Positions 1 to 7,891 of a stretch of DNA of 64,000 bases are shown piece after piece. How positions within the stretch are numbered: position 1 is the stretch's first letter; each line of letters begins with the position of its first letter. Source of the DNA: JBQLZQ01 sp052168355 (GTDB taxonomy: Bacteria > Pseudomonadota > Alphaproteobacteria > DSM-16000 > Inquilinaceae); the NCBI GenBank assembly GCA_052168355.1, contig JBQLZQ010000059.1:62001-126000 (forward strand), written 5' to 3'. The notes under the pieces are model-generated. The model ran no database searches and was not told where the DNA came from. It was given only the letters and a program-made list of their open reading frames with translations. The position numbers were made by a program, and so were the translations under genes.

Positions 1-89
1 GGCAGCACGTCGAGACTGACATTCTTCAGCGCGTGAACGCCCGAATACCATTTCTGCAGACCCCGGCAGGCGATGATCGGCGTGGTCAA
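1..89 (-). CDS. ABC transporter ATP-binding protein, N-terminal fragment
   Basis: The first 29 codons of an ATPase subunit run off the left edge of the window. The translation begins with TTPIIACRG, then QKWYSGVHALKNVSLDV, the usual opening of the first ATP-binding domain of sugar importers of the RbsA/XylG type, ahead of the Walker A motif. The start appears to be TTG at 89-87, which overlaps the stop of the upstream permease as TTGA. That overlap implies translational coupling. Partner subunits are the permease at 86-1069 and the binding protein at 1149-2129. Confidence 0.7.
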   Translation of the reverse strand, partial: MTTPIIACRGLQKWYSGVHALKNVSLDVL

Positions 90-1069
90 GGGTCGATCTC
101 CACCTTCATGCGTCCGGCGGTCTTGCGCATCCAGGCGTTGACGATGACGGCGAAGATGGTCAGCGCGCCGATGGCGAACTTGAACCAGTTGGCGTCGACC
201 TGGGTCAGCACCAGGCCGTTGTCGATGACCCTGATGAGGAGCGCCCCGACCACGGCGCCCAGCACGGTCCCCACGCCGCCGGCCAGGGCCGCGCCGCCGA
301 TCACCGCCGCGGCCACGGCCTGCAGCTCCATCCCCTCGCCGATCGACGGCAGCGGCGACCCCAGACGCAGCACCTGGATGAGCCCGGCAAAGCCGGCCAG
401 GACCGAGCACAGCATGAAACAGCCGATCTTGACCCGGACGGTGGGTATGCCCAGCGAAGACGCGGCCTCAAGAAAGCCGCCTGTCGCCTTGATCCAGTTG
501 CCGATATTGGTCAGGGACAGGAACGCGGCGGCCAGAACGGCGATCCCGGCGAACCACAGGAATGACATCCGGAACAGATCCGCCGGACCGACAAAGCGGG
601 TGAACAGCCAATTGGGCAGATCGGGCGGCAGCAGCGGCGGAAACCCGCCGGAAATGACGATCGTCAGCGACCGCGCCACGAACAGCATGCCAAGGGTGGC
701 GATAAAACTGGGGATGCCGAAGCGCGTGGTGATGATGCCGTTGATCAGGCCGATCCCGGCGGCCACCAGCAGCCCGAGCAGCGTCGCCGGGAAAAACGGG
801 ATGCCGTCGGCCAGCGCGATGGCGATGACCATGGGCGTCAGGGCGAACACCGATCCGACCGACAGGTCGAACTCGCCGCAGATCATCAGGATCGTGACCC
901 CGATGGCGACCAACGCCATTTCCGGCAGCAGCCCCAGAATGCCGCGCAGGTTCTCCAGCGACAGAAAAATGCCGTCGGAGCGGATCTGGAACACCACCGT
1001 CAGCACAACCAACAGCGTAAGGCCGGCGATTTCAGGCTTTTGGAGATAGATCTTGAACAGACGTTTCAT
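86..1069 (-). CDS. Sugar-type ABC transporter permease
   Basis: This 327-residue inner-membrane protein has about ten hydrophobic segments and matches the BPD_transp_2 permease family (RbsC/XylH-like). The run GEFDLSVGSVFALTPMV, with the following glycine-rich helices (AAAVIGGAALAGGVGTV near the C-terminus), is typical of the family. I chose ATG at 1069 because it begins MKRLFKIYLQKPEI, a normal cytoplasmic N-terminus; the frame extends further upstream, but that stretch would cover the hairpin at 1101-1139. It sits between the binding protein and the ATPase in one minus-strand operon. Substrate is unknown; context (dehydratase-like enolase protein, lactonase-like pseudogene) suggests a sugar or sugar acid. 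Confidence 0.9.
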   Translation of the reverse strand: MKRLFKIYLQKPEIAGLTLLVVLTVVFQIRSDGIFLSLENLRGILGLLPEMALVAIGVTILMICGEFDLSVGSVFALTPMVIAIALADGIPFFPATLLGLLVAAGIGLINGIITTRFGIPSFIATLGMLFVARSLTIVISGGFPPLLPPDLPNWLFTRFVGPADLFRMSFLWFAGIAVLAAAFLSLTNIGNWIKATGGFLEAASSLGIPTVRVKIGCFMLCSVLAGFAGLIQVLRLGSPLPSIGEGMELQAVAAAVIGGAALAGGVGTVLGAVVGALLIRVIDNGLVLTQVDANWFKFAIGALTIFAVIVNAWMRKTAGRMKVEIDP

Positions 1070-1100
1070 CGGATCCGGGCGGTGGTGGGAACGGATGCTA

Positions 1101-1139
1101 TTCGACGGTCGCCCGCACCTGGCACGGGCGACCGTCGAA
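1101..1139 (-). promoter_or_regulatory. Perfect 15-bp hairpin between binding-protein and permease genes
   Basis: Positions 1101-1115 (TTCGACGGTCGCCCG) and 1125-1139 are exact reverse complements around a 9-base loop. In the direction of transcription no U-run follows, so this is not a classical intrinsic terminator. Such hairpins after the binding-protein gene of ABC operons commonly stabilise the upstream mRNA segment and lower permease expression; that role here is inference. Confidence 0.75.
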
Positions 1140-1148
1140 AACACGGCG

Positions 1149-2129
1149 TCAGCGCAGGCCTTGAGCGGCCAGATCCATGATGCCGTCGACCTGGTCGGGA
1201 CGGACCACACCCTGCCCGGTGTCGATATCGGTCGGCGCCAGCCCCACCGTCTCGGCCAGGTAGACCTGCATGACCGGCATGAACCCCTGCATGTAGGGCT
1301 GCTGATCGATCTGAACCTGGACGTATCCGGCCTTCATCTGCTGCAGCACTTCCGGCACCAGGTCGAACCCGCCCAGCAGCACCGTGCCCGGGGCCACGTT
1401 CCGGTCGGCCAGGACGCGGGCCACGCCGGCATGCCAATAGCCGGTGTCGAAATAGACGGTGGTGTCGGGATTGGCGTTGAGGTAGGCGCCGACGCGGTCG
1501 GCGACGATGGCCAGATCGGTGCCGGTGTCGAGACGTTCGATCGACACCTCCCGGTCCGGGTTGGCCGCCTTGTAGTCTTCCAAAAACTGGATGACGCCGC
1601 CGCCGCGCTGTTCCGACCAGTTCTGCCCCGGCGCGGAAATACCGACCACGGCGTTGATCGGACCCTCGGCCGGGAAGTTTTCCGACATGGCTTCGCCCAG
1701 CGCGTAGCCGGCGGCCAGGAAGCCCTGGCCGATGAACGCCTGACGGTCGTTGCCTGCCCTGCCCTCGGTATCGTCGACATTGGCGGCGATGACGAGAACG
1801 CCCTTGGCCCTGGCATCGGCGATGATCTGGTCGAAGGCCTGGTTGTCGACGATGGAGGTGATCAGGGCGGTCGGGTTGCGGGCCAGCGCCGCCTGCATGT
1901 TGGCGACCTGCTGGTCGATCGACCCTTCGGTCTGGGTGAAGACCATCTGGCACTGGGCCTCGACGCGGGCGCAGGCATCGTCGAAGCCCTTCTTGACCGC
2001 CTGCCAGAAGGTGTTGGACGCCGACGAATGGTGGGTAAAGACGATGGACAGCGGCTCTTGCGCCGATGCCGGGCCGTGCAGGGCCATGACCATGGCGGCG
2101 GAGGCCAGCAGCGTTCTTGTTACGGACAT
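1149..2129 (-). CDS. Periplasmic sugar-binding protein of the ABC importer
   Basis: The 326-residue protein has a clear Sec signal (MSVTRTLLASAAMVMALHGP, cleavage probably after ASA about residue 23). A type I periplasmic-binding fold of the RbsB/Peripla_BP_4 kind follows: IVFTHHSSASNTFWQAVKKG opens the first lobe, and LITSIVDNQAFDQIIADA with GVLVIAANVD are family-typical strands. It should bind the substrate in the periplasm and deliver it to the permease at 86-1069. A strong Shine-Dalgarno (GGGAGGA) precedes the ATG. It lies 43 bases downstream of the enolase-superfamily gene and is probably co-transcribed with it. Confidence 0.92.
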   Translation of the reverse strand: MSVTRTLLASAAMVMALHGPASAQEPLSIVFTHHSSASNTFWQAVKKGFDDACARVEAQCQMVFTQTEGSIDQQVANMQAALARNPTALITSIVDNQAFDQIIADARAKGVLVIAANVDDTEGRAGNDRQAFIGQGFLAAGYALGEAMSENFPAEGPINAVVGISAPGQNWSEQRGGGVIQFLEDYKAANPDREVSIERLDTGTDLAIVADRVGAYLNANPDTTVYFDTGYWHAGVARVLADRNVAPGTVLLGGFDLVPEVLQQMKAGYVQVQIDQQPYMQGFMPVMQVYLAETVGLAPTDIDTGQGVVRPDQVDGIMDLAAQGLR

Positions 2130-2172
2130 TGGATATCCTCCCTTTCGTTCCGGTTCATGCGGTCGGCCACGT

Positions 2173-3378
2173 TCACCCGCCGGAACTGATGCGGGTGGTG
2201 GCGGAAAAACGGTCGGCCAGGTCGGGAACCAGCTCCAGCCCCAGGCCGGGTCCGGGTGGCACTGTGATGCTGCCGTCGACGACCTCCGGCACGGCCGTCA
2301 CCAGATCGCGGTACCAGGTGCGGTAATAGGCCCGCACGCTTTCCTGGATGACGGCGTTGGGCGCGTTCAGCGACAGGTGGGTCGACGCGGCCAGGACCAC
2401 GGGGCCGGTGCAATCGTGGGGCGCGACCGGCAGGTGCCAGGCCTCGGCCATGGCGGCGATCTTCCGGGCCTCGGAAAGACCGCCGCACCACGACAGGTCC
2501 AGCATCACCACGCCGGCGGCGCCGGTTTCCAGAAGATCGCGGAAGGCGGCCCGCCCGCCCAGGGTCTCCGACGCGCAGATCGGCGCCGGTGAGACCTCGG
2601 CATAGCGCTTCAGGCTGGCCAGGCTGTCCATCTTGATCGGGTCCTCGTGCCAGGCGGTGCCGAACGGGGCCAGCGCCTTGGCGATCTTCATGGCCGGCAG
2701 GAGCTGCCACATCGAGTGGAACTCGACCATGATCTCCATGCGGTCGCCGACACGGGCGCGGATCTTCTCGAACGGGATCAGGGCCTGCCGCAGATCCTCC
2801 GCGGAGATCGAAAGACCGTTGGTTTTTTCCGCGGCCATGTCGAAGGGCCAGATCTTCATGGCCGTGATGCCTTCGGCCAGCAGTTCCTCGGCCAGATCGT
2901 CGGCGCGGTGCAGGAAGCCGTTCAAATCGTCGTAGTCGTTCCGCCGCCCGTCGTCCTCAAGGCCGTAATTGGCGACCTTCTGCCCCTTGTCGCTGCGCAT
3001 GTAGAGCGGCCCGGCGCAGGTGTTGTAGGTGCGGATGCGATCGCGGGTAAACCCGCCCAAAAGCTGGGCCACCGGCTGGCCGGTGGCCTTGCCCAGGAGA
3101 TCCCACAGGGCGATGTCGACCGCCGAGTTGCCGCGCATTTCCGCCCCCGTCGAGCGGAACCCGAGATAGCCGACCAGATCCCGGGCGATGGCGTCGATCC
3201 GGCGCGGGTCGCGGCCGATCAGCTTTGGCGCGATCCCTTCGTGGATATAGGCTTCCACGGTCTTGGCCAGGAAGAACGTCTCGCCCAGCCCGACCAGCCC
3301 TTCGTCGGTATGCACCCGCACCCAGCAGATGTTGGGATGTTCGTCCACCCGAACGGTTTCCAGCGCCGTGATCTTCAT
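2173..3378 (-). CDS. Mandelate racemase/enolase-superfamily protein, probable sugar-acid dehydratase
   Basis: The 401-residue protein has the superfamily layout: an N-terminal capping domain (about 1-120) and a TIM barrel (about 130-390). Visible candidate active-site residues are Lys175 (AMKIW), metal ligands Glu219 (MVEFH), Glu245 (WHEDP) and Glu271 (ASETL), and His321 (PHDCTGP) as acid/base. The Lys/Glu/Glu/Glu/His set fits acid-sugar dehydratases better than cycloisomerases. ATG at 3378 gives the family N-terminus MKITALETVRVDEHP. It sits 10 bases after the GntR gene and ahead of the ABC importer, so it likely acts on the imported compound or its lactone-derived acid. Exact substrate cannot be told. 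Confidence 0.85.
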   Translation of the reverse strand: MKITALETVRVDEHPNICWVRVHTDEGLVGLGETFFLAKTVEAYIHEGIAPKLIGRDPRRIDAIARDLVGYLGFRSTGAEMRGNSAVDIALWDLLGKATGQPVAQLLGGFTRDRIRTYNTCAGPLYMRSDKGQKVANYGLEDDGRRNDYDDLNGFLHRADDLAEELLAEGITAMKIWPFDMAAEKTNGLSISAEDLRQALIPFEKIRARVGDRMEIMVEFHSMWQLLPAMKIAKALAPFGTAWHEDPIKMDSLASLKRYAEVSPAPICASETLGGRAAFRDLLETGAAGVVMLDLSWCGGLSEARKIAAMAEAWHLPVAPHDCTGPVVLAASTHLSLNAPNAVIQESVRAYYRTWYRDLVTAVPEVVDGSITVPPGPGLGLELVPDLADRFSATTRISSGG

Positions 3379-3388
3379 GGGATCGCTT

Positions 3389-4138
3389 TCAGTTGATGCC
3401 GGCGCCCAGCAGCGCCTTGACGCTGTGGTCGAAATGCTCGGCCATGCCGACTTCCGCCGCGCGCGGATCCTGGGCCGCGATCGCCGCGGCGATCGCCTCA
3501 TGCACCGCCACGCTGTCGAGCCGTTCGGCGTCGGTGGGCCGGCTGAACCAGCCGATCCGCCAAGTCTGGCGGGTCACCGTGTCGAAGCTGTCGACGATGA
3601 GCTGGAACATCGGGTTGCGGGCGGCCCGGCCGATGGCCCGGTGAAAGGCCAGATCGTGCGCCATGACCCGGTCGGGGTCGTTGAAGTGCCGGCGCATCGC
3701 CGCCGCCTCCTCCGCGATGGCTTGCGCTTCCGCCTGGCTGCGGCGGAGAGCGGCCAGCGCCACCGTGCGCATCTCCACGGTGCGGCGGACGTCGTAGATC
3801 TGCTGGACCGAGACATGCTCGGTATGGACGGCATGGTCGACGACCAGGCCCAGCACGTCTCCGTCCGGCACCCTTACCCGCGCCCGCCGCCCGTTTCCGA
3901 CATCGATCAGGCTGAGGGCGGAAAGCGACCGCATCGCCTCGCGCACCACCGCTCGGGAAACGCCGAACCGCAGGGCCAGCGCGTTCTCGCTGGGCAGGGG
4001 GTCCCCGACCTTGAGATCGTCCTCCCGGATCAGGGCGCGGATCCGCCCGACCGTGCCGGCGACCAGCCCGGACGGAGGTTCGACCATGGCGGCGCCGGCC
4101 GGCGGCCCTTTCTCACCTGTTCTGGTCACGGCCATCAT
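3389..4138 (-). CDS. FadR-type GntR transcriptional regulator
   Basis: The 249-residue protein has an N-terminal winged helix (about 25-95; LPSENALALRFGVSRAVVREAMRSL is split over the recognition helix) and a C-terminal FCD ligand domain (about 105-240) with metal-binding-type residues in MAHDLAFHRAIGRA. FCD regulators usually respond to organic or sugar acids. It is the first gene of the minus-strand group that includes the enolase-superfamily enzyme and ABC importer, and it diverges from the SMP-30 pseudogene. It is therefore the likely local repressor or activator. A second methionine at residue 18 is an alternative start. Confidence 0.9.
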   Translation of the reverse strand: MMAVTRTGEKGPPAGAAMVEPPSGLVAGTVGRIRALIREDDLKVGDPLPSENALALRFGVSRAVVREAMRSLSALSLIDVGNGRRARVRVPDGDVLGLVVDHAVHTEHVSVQQIYDVRRTVEMRTVALAALRRSQAEAQAIAEEAAAMRRHFNDPDRVMAHDLAFHRAIGRAARNPMFQLIVDSFDTVTRQTWRIGWFSRPTDAERLDSVAVHEAIAAAIAAQDPRAAEVGMAEHFDHSVKALLGAGIN

Positions 4139-4262
4139 CGGTCCGCCAGCCCCATATTCGCTCCGCCTTGACCGCCAACCTATCGGACAGGTCTTGATTT
4201 TCTGTATGTAAGCTTAGAGGATACCGGTCTGTCAAACGATAATCGACGGAGGAGGGACCGGC
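4139..4262. promoter_or_regulatory. Divergent promoter region of GntR gene and SMP-30 pseudogene
   Basis: This 124-base spacer separates two divergent genes and is AT-richer than its surroundings around 4190-4225. Its right end carries the strong ribosome-binding site GGAGGAGGG before the ATG at 4263. I could not identify a convincing FadR-type operator dyad, so only the divergent-promoter role is proposed. Confidence 0.4.
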
Positions 4263-5161
4263 ATGCACGCCCGGATGGTTCTGGCGGCGGAGGACGAGGT
4301 GGGCGAGAGCATCGTGTGGGATGCACCGTCCGCGTCGCTGCTGTGGGTCGACATCCCCGGCCGGCGGATCCATCGCCTGCGCCCCTCGGACGGCGCGCAT
4401 CGGGTGTGGCGGGCCCCGGACTTTCCGACCTCCATTGGGTTGCGCACCGATGGCGGCGCCGTTGTCGGGCTGACCAACCGGGTTGCCCTGTGGAACTACG
4501 GTAACGATTTCACGACCCTGGCCCTGCCGGAACCGGATCTGCCGGACAACCGGCTCAACGAAGGCCGGGTGGCGCCGGACGGGTCGTTCTGGGTCGGCAC
4601 CATGCAGAACAATCTGACGGCGGACGGACGTCCCAAGGACATGGACCGGGCATCGGGGGGGCTTTATCGGATCGACGGCGACGGCGGAGTGACGCGGCTG
4701 GCGCCGGAGGCCTACGGCATCACCAACACCATGGCCTGGACCGACGACGGGAGGTTCATCACCGCCGACACGGTGGAGAACCGGTTCTACGTCTACGACA
4801 TGGCCGCCGACGGGATGTCCCTGTCGGGCCGGAAGCCCTTCGCCGAGCCGCTGGACCGCGGCTTGCCGGACGGATCCTGCCTGGACGCCCAGGATATCTC
4901 TGGAACTGCCGGGTGGTCGGCGGCAGCGCCCTCGCCCGCTTCGCGCCCGACGGATCGCTCGACCGCATTGTCGATCTGCCGTGTTCCTGGCCGACCAGCT
5001 GTACCTTTGGCGGCCCGGACCTGGCGACGCTCTATGTCACTTCCGCGCGATTCACGATGGCCCCCGACCATCTGGCCGCCAACCCGCAGGAAGGCGGCGT
5101 GTTCGCCCTGGATGTCGGCGCCGCCGGACGGCCCGAACCGCGCTTTCGCCGGCGCGCCTAA
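4263..5161 (+). pseudogene. SMP-30/gluconolactonase-family gene interrupted by a one-base deletion
   Basis: Residues 1 to about 209 read as a normal SMP-30/regucalcin beta-propeller: ESIVWDAPSASLLWVDIPG, LNEGRVAPDGSFWVGTM and NTMAWTDDGRFITADT include the expected metal-site residues (Glu, Asn, Asp). After GLPDGSCLDAQ (about 4890) the frame should continue as GYLWNCRVVGG, but the sequence CCCAGGATATCTC lacks one G. The remaining third (VGGSALARFAPDGSLDRIV to PRFRRRA) is intact in the -1 frame and ends at TAA 5161. The unrepaired frame runs on to 5204 as nonsense. Intact, it would hydrolyse a sugar lactone and feed the neighbouring dehydratase. This is either a recent inactivation or a sequencing error. 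Confidence 0.85.
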
Positions 5162-5940
5162 TGCGCGGTCCAGCCGCCGTCCATGGGCAGCGCCGTGCCG
5201 GTGATCTGGGCCGCCCCGTCGGTGCAGAGGAAGACGGCCAGTCCGCCAAGCTGCTCGACCGTGACGAACTGCTTGGTGGCCTGGGCCGCCAGCAGCACGT
5301 CGCGCTTCACCGCCTCCTCGGAAATCCCGCGCGCCCTGGCCGTGTCTGGGATCTGCTTTTCGACCAGCGGCGTCAGCACATAGCCGGGGCAGATGGCGTT
5401 GCACGTCACCCCCTGCTCGGCCGCTTCCAGGGCCACGGTCTTGGTCAGGCCGACGATCCCGTGCTTGGCCGCGACGTAAGCCGATTTGTAGGGCGAGGCG
5501 ACAAGACCATGGGCCGACGCGACATTAATGATCCGGCCCCAGCCGCGCTCCTTCATGCCGGCAACCGTCAACCGGATCAGGTGAAAGGCGCTCGACAGAT
5601 TGATGGCCAGGATGGCGTTCCATCTGGCCACCGGAAACTCCTCGATGGGCGCCACGGTTTGAATGCCGGCATTGTTGACCACGATGTCGGTCGGTCCGAT
5701 TTCGGCTGCGACGGTTTCCACCAGATCCTCGATTTCGTCGGGCTTGGACATGTCGGCGCCGTGATAGAGCGCCTTGACGTGATACGTGTCCGCCAGCCTG
5801 GACCGGATCGATTCGATCTCGTTGGCGTCTCCGAACCCGTTCAGGGTCACATTGGCCCCGGCGGCGGCCAGCGCCTCTGCGATGCCAAGGCCGATGCCGC
5901 TGGTGGAGCCGGTGATGACCGCGTTTCGTCCGTTCAACAT
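5158..5940 (-). CDS. bdhA: D-3-hydroxybutyrate dehydrogenase (short-chain dehydrogenase)
   Basis: The 260-residue SDR oxidises D-3-hydroxybutyrate to acetoacetate with NAD+, linking polyhydroxybutyrate turnover to central metabolism. The cofactor motif GSTSGIG is at 11-17, NNAG at about 89-92, and the triad Ser142, Tyr155, Lys159 (YVAAK) is complete. The stretch LVEKQIPDTARARGI followed by EEAVKRDVLL is a hallmark of bacterial 3-hydroxybutyrate dehydrogenases, and the C-terminus MDGGWTAH is typical. ATG at 5940 begins MLNGRNAVITG; the upstream open frame overlaps the MFS gene. It converges on the SMP-30 pseudogene with a 4-base overlap. Confidence 0.93.
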   Translation of the reverse strand: MLNGRNAVITGSTSGIGLGIAEALAAAGANVTLNGFGDANEIESIRSRLADTYHVKALYHGADMSKPDEIEDLVETVAAEIGPTDIVVNNAGIQTVAPIEEFPVARWNAILAINLSSAFHLIRLTVAGMKERGWGRIINVASAHGLVASPYKSAYVAAKHGIVGLTKTVALEAAEQGVTCNAICPGYVLTPLVEKQIPDTARARGISEEAVKRDVLLAAQATKQFVTVEQLGGLAVFLCTDGAAQITGTALPMDGGWTAH

Positions 5941-5950
5941 ACTCGTTTCC

Positions 5951-7177
5951 TTACTGTGACGGGGCTTGGGCGGGGGCTTGCGCCGCGCCGCCGGCTTCGG
6001 AAAGGCCGATGGCCAAAAGGCAGGCGGCCAGCATGGCGGCGATGATGGCGCCGACGCAAACCGTCCAGCCGAACTGGGTATAGATTTGCCCCAAGGCCAG
6101 GGCGCCGACCAGCCCGCCGCCATAATAGCTGGTCAGATAAAGACCGTTGGCCGCGGCGTGGTTGCGCCGCGCCGTCCGTCCGACGTACCCGGTCGCCGCC
6201 GCCTGGGCGAAGAAGGTGCCGACGCCGATCAGCGCCAGCCCGATGAGAACCAGCGCAAGCGTACTGGAGAGCAGCATCACCAGACCGGCGAACGCCACCG
6301 CGCCGGACGCCCAGAAGACCGGCCGCGCGCCGAAGCGGCGGGCCATGGGTCCGGCCATCGGCGTGGTGAAAAGGGCGGGCAGGAATACGAAATAGACCAA
6401 TCCCAGATAGACCGGCGCCAACGAGAACCGGGGTCCCACGAGCTCCAGATTGACATAGGTGAAGACCCCGACGAATACGAACAGCAGCAGAAAGCCGATA
6501 AGGAACGCGGCACGCAATCCGGGCGCGCGCAGATGCTCGGCCCAGGCCGCGACGGGCGACGTTCCCCCGATACCGCGGTCCGGCGACGATGCTCCGACGA
6601 ACACGAATGCCAGGACCGCCCCGACCAGATTGAGCGCGGCGAAGGCAAAGAAACTCACCGAAAGTCCGCCCCAATCCGCCAGGGTCGCCGCCATCAGCCG
6701 GCCGAACAGGTTGGACGCGACATTGCCGGTGATGTAGGCGGCCATGGCGCCGCCGGCGGCGGTCAGATCGCACTGTTCGGACAGGTACGTCATGGTCAGC
6801 GTAAAGGCCGTGGCCATGAACACCCCCTGCAGAATGCGCAAGACCATGAACAGGGTTACGTCGTCGACGATTCCCAGCAGGGCGGTCGGGATCGAAAGCA
6901 GGGCGAGGCTGACCCACAACCCCTTCTTGCGATCGATGCGGTTGCTGAAGAACGCGACCGCCAGACCCGCCGCCGCCATGCCGATGGTGCTGGCGTTGAC
7001 GGCAAAGCCCATCGTCGCGGCGTCGACGCCGTACGCCGTGACAAGCCGCGGCAGCAGCGCCTGGCTGCCGAACAAGTCGATCAGGGTCAGAAAGGCGATG
7101 ACCCCGATAATGGTGCCACGCCGCAAGCCGTCGCGGGGGCGATCGCCCCGCAGCGCACCGCCGAAACCGAGAGCCAT
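5951..7177 (-). CDS. MFS transporter, YnfM-like
   Basis: The protein of about 408 residues has twelve predicted membrane segments in two halves joined by a cytoplasmic loop near residues 195-215. The loop-2/3 signature appears as FFSNRIDRKKGLW and NxFGRL-like residues lie in the second repeat of the N-half. It resembles drug/metabolite proton antiporters of the YnfM type; substrate unknown. I prefer ATG at 7177 because GGGGAAAGG stands seven bases upstream; an ATG at 7210 is in frame but directly abuts a hairpin. It lies 10 bases upstream of bdhA and may be co-transcribed with it. Confidence 0.85.
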   Translation of the reverse strand: MALGFGGALRGDRPRDGLRRGTIIGVIAFLTLIDLFGSQALLPRLVTAYGVDAATMGFAVNASTIGMAAAGLAVAFFSNRIDRKKGLWVSLALLSIPTALLGIVDDVTLFMVLRILQGVFMATAFTLTMTYLSEQCDLTAAGGAMAAYITGNVASNLFGRLMAATLADWGGLSVSFFAFAALNLVGAVLAFVFVGASSPDRGIGGTSPVAAWAEHLRAPGLRAAFLIGFLLLFVFVGVFTYVNLELVGPRFSLAPVYLGLVYFVFLPALFTTPMAGPMARRFGARPVFWASGAVAFAGLVMLLSSTLALVLIGLALIGVGTFFAQAAATGYVGRTARRNHAAANGLYLTSYYGGGLVGALALGQIYTQFGWTVCVGAIIAAMLAACLLAIGLSEAGGAAQAPAQAPSQ

Positions 7178-7218
7178 CCGTTCGCCTTTCCCCTTCGCGC
7201 CCCTGCGCATCCACAGTC

Positions 7219-7242
7219 ACGGCCGGGCCAACAGCCGGCCGT
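7219..7242. repeat. 8-bp inverted repeat in the MFS leader
   Basis: ACGGCCGG (7219-7226) and CCGGCCGT (7235-7242) form a perfect GC stem with an 8-base loop, just upstream of the MFS gene. It could be a leader hairpin or a regulator-binding dyad. There is no T-run on either side. Confidence 0.5.
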
Positions 7243-7519
7243 CCGACGAAAGTCCACCGCAACCAGGATCACCCCTCATCGGCGATGTTCTTCCACCAGC
7301 GGTCGATCCTCGATCTCCACGTCACAGACCGTTCAAGACTAGGACACGGTCTCCTGGAATGCGACCGGACGATAGCGGCGACGCGTTACACGCCATAGTG
7401 ACAACGGATCACAATTGATCGCGGTCGGGTGTCCGGCCACGTACCGGGTTTTCCCGCACGATACGATCGGCTAGTTTCCCAGGGAACCGACCCCGCAACC
7501 CGGCACCGGGTATCGCCAA
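7243..7519. other. Non-coding spacer between divergent MFS gene and redox operon
   Basis: The spacer from 7211 to 7519 is 309 bases and separates two divergent operons, so both promoters must lie in it. Beyond the inverted repeat at its left edge I see no further dyad, RNA gene or conserved small reading frame. The segment around 7390-7420 (ATAGTGACAAC, then ACAATTGATC) is the AT-richest part and the most likely promoter location. Confidence 0.4.
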
Positions 7520-7732
7520 GTGGAAACAGCACAGTTCATTGTCGACGCGACGCGCGTCTACGGGTTCATCGGGCTGGCCGTCGCGGTGGTGTTTCTTGGC
7601 TATGGGATCGACCGGATCGATCCTTCGGCCATTCGCGCATACCCTTTCCGCGTGCTGCTGATTCCCGGCATCGTCGTGCTGTGGCCGCTGGTGCTCGCGC
7701 GCTGGCTGGTGTTGGCGCGTGGGGCGCGGTGA
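7520..7732 (+). CDS. Small two-helix membrane protein, first gene of a redox operon
   Basis: The 70-residue protein (METAQFIVDATRVYGFIGLA) has two hydrophobic helices, about 14-31 and 45-63, separated by a short polar loop (GIDRIDPSAIRAYPF). I do not recognise a named family. Its stop codon overlaps the start of the next gene (TGATG), and the five genes to 9942 have spacings of -4 to +4 bases, so it is translated as part of one operon around the haem/Rieske protein. A role as an accessory subunit or assembly factor is inference. Confidence 0.65.
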   Translation: METAQFIVDATRVYGFIGLAVAVVFLGYGIDRIDPSAIRAYPFRVLLIPGIVVLWPLVLARWLVLARGAR

Positions 7733-7887
7733 TGCGGCGCCCGCACCGTACGGCCCACGCCCGGATCTGGATCGTGCTGGCGGTCGCGTTGCCGGCGATC
7801 CTGATCGGGGCCATGATCGTGCGTCAGGGCGGCCCGTTGGAGCGTCCCGCGGTGCAGGTGGTGCCGCCATCGGCTGACGCGACCTGA
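7732..7887 (+). CDS. 51-residue single-span membrane protein
   Basis: This small gene starts at the ATG overlapping the preceding stop. It encodes a basic N-terminus (MRRPHRTAHAR), one hydrophobic segment (about 12-28, IWIVLAVALPAILIGAM) and a short proline-rich tail. It resembles small single-helix subunits found beside membrane oxidoreductases. No family is recognised. Support comes from tight operon packing, continuous high-GC codon use and the membrane topology; a homology search was not possible. Confidence 0.55.
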   Translation: MRRPHRTAHARIWIVLAVALPAILIGAMIVRQGGPLERPAVQVVPPSADAT

Positions 7888-7891
7888 TCCC

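Noticed and set aside
1101..1139. Intrinsic terminator
   Set aside because: The stem is strong, but no U-run follows in the transcribed direction, so it is better seen as an mRNA-stabilising or processing hairpin.
4139..4262. FadR-type operator around ATACCGGTCTG
   Set aside because: The ACCGGT core is only 6 bp and does not extend to the usual GT-N-AC pattern of FadR-family sites.
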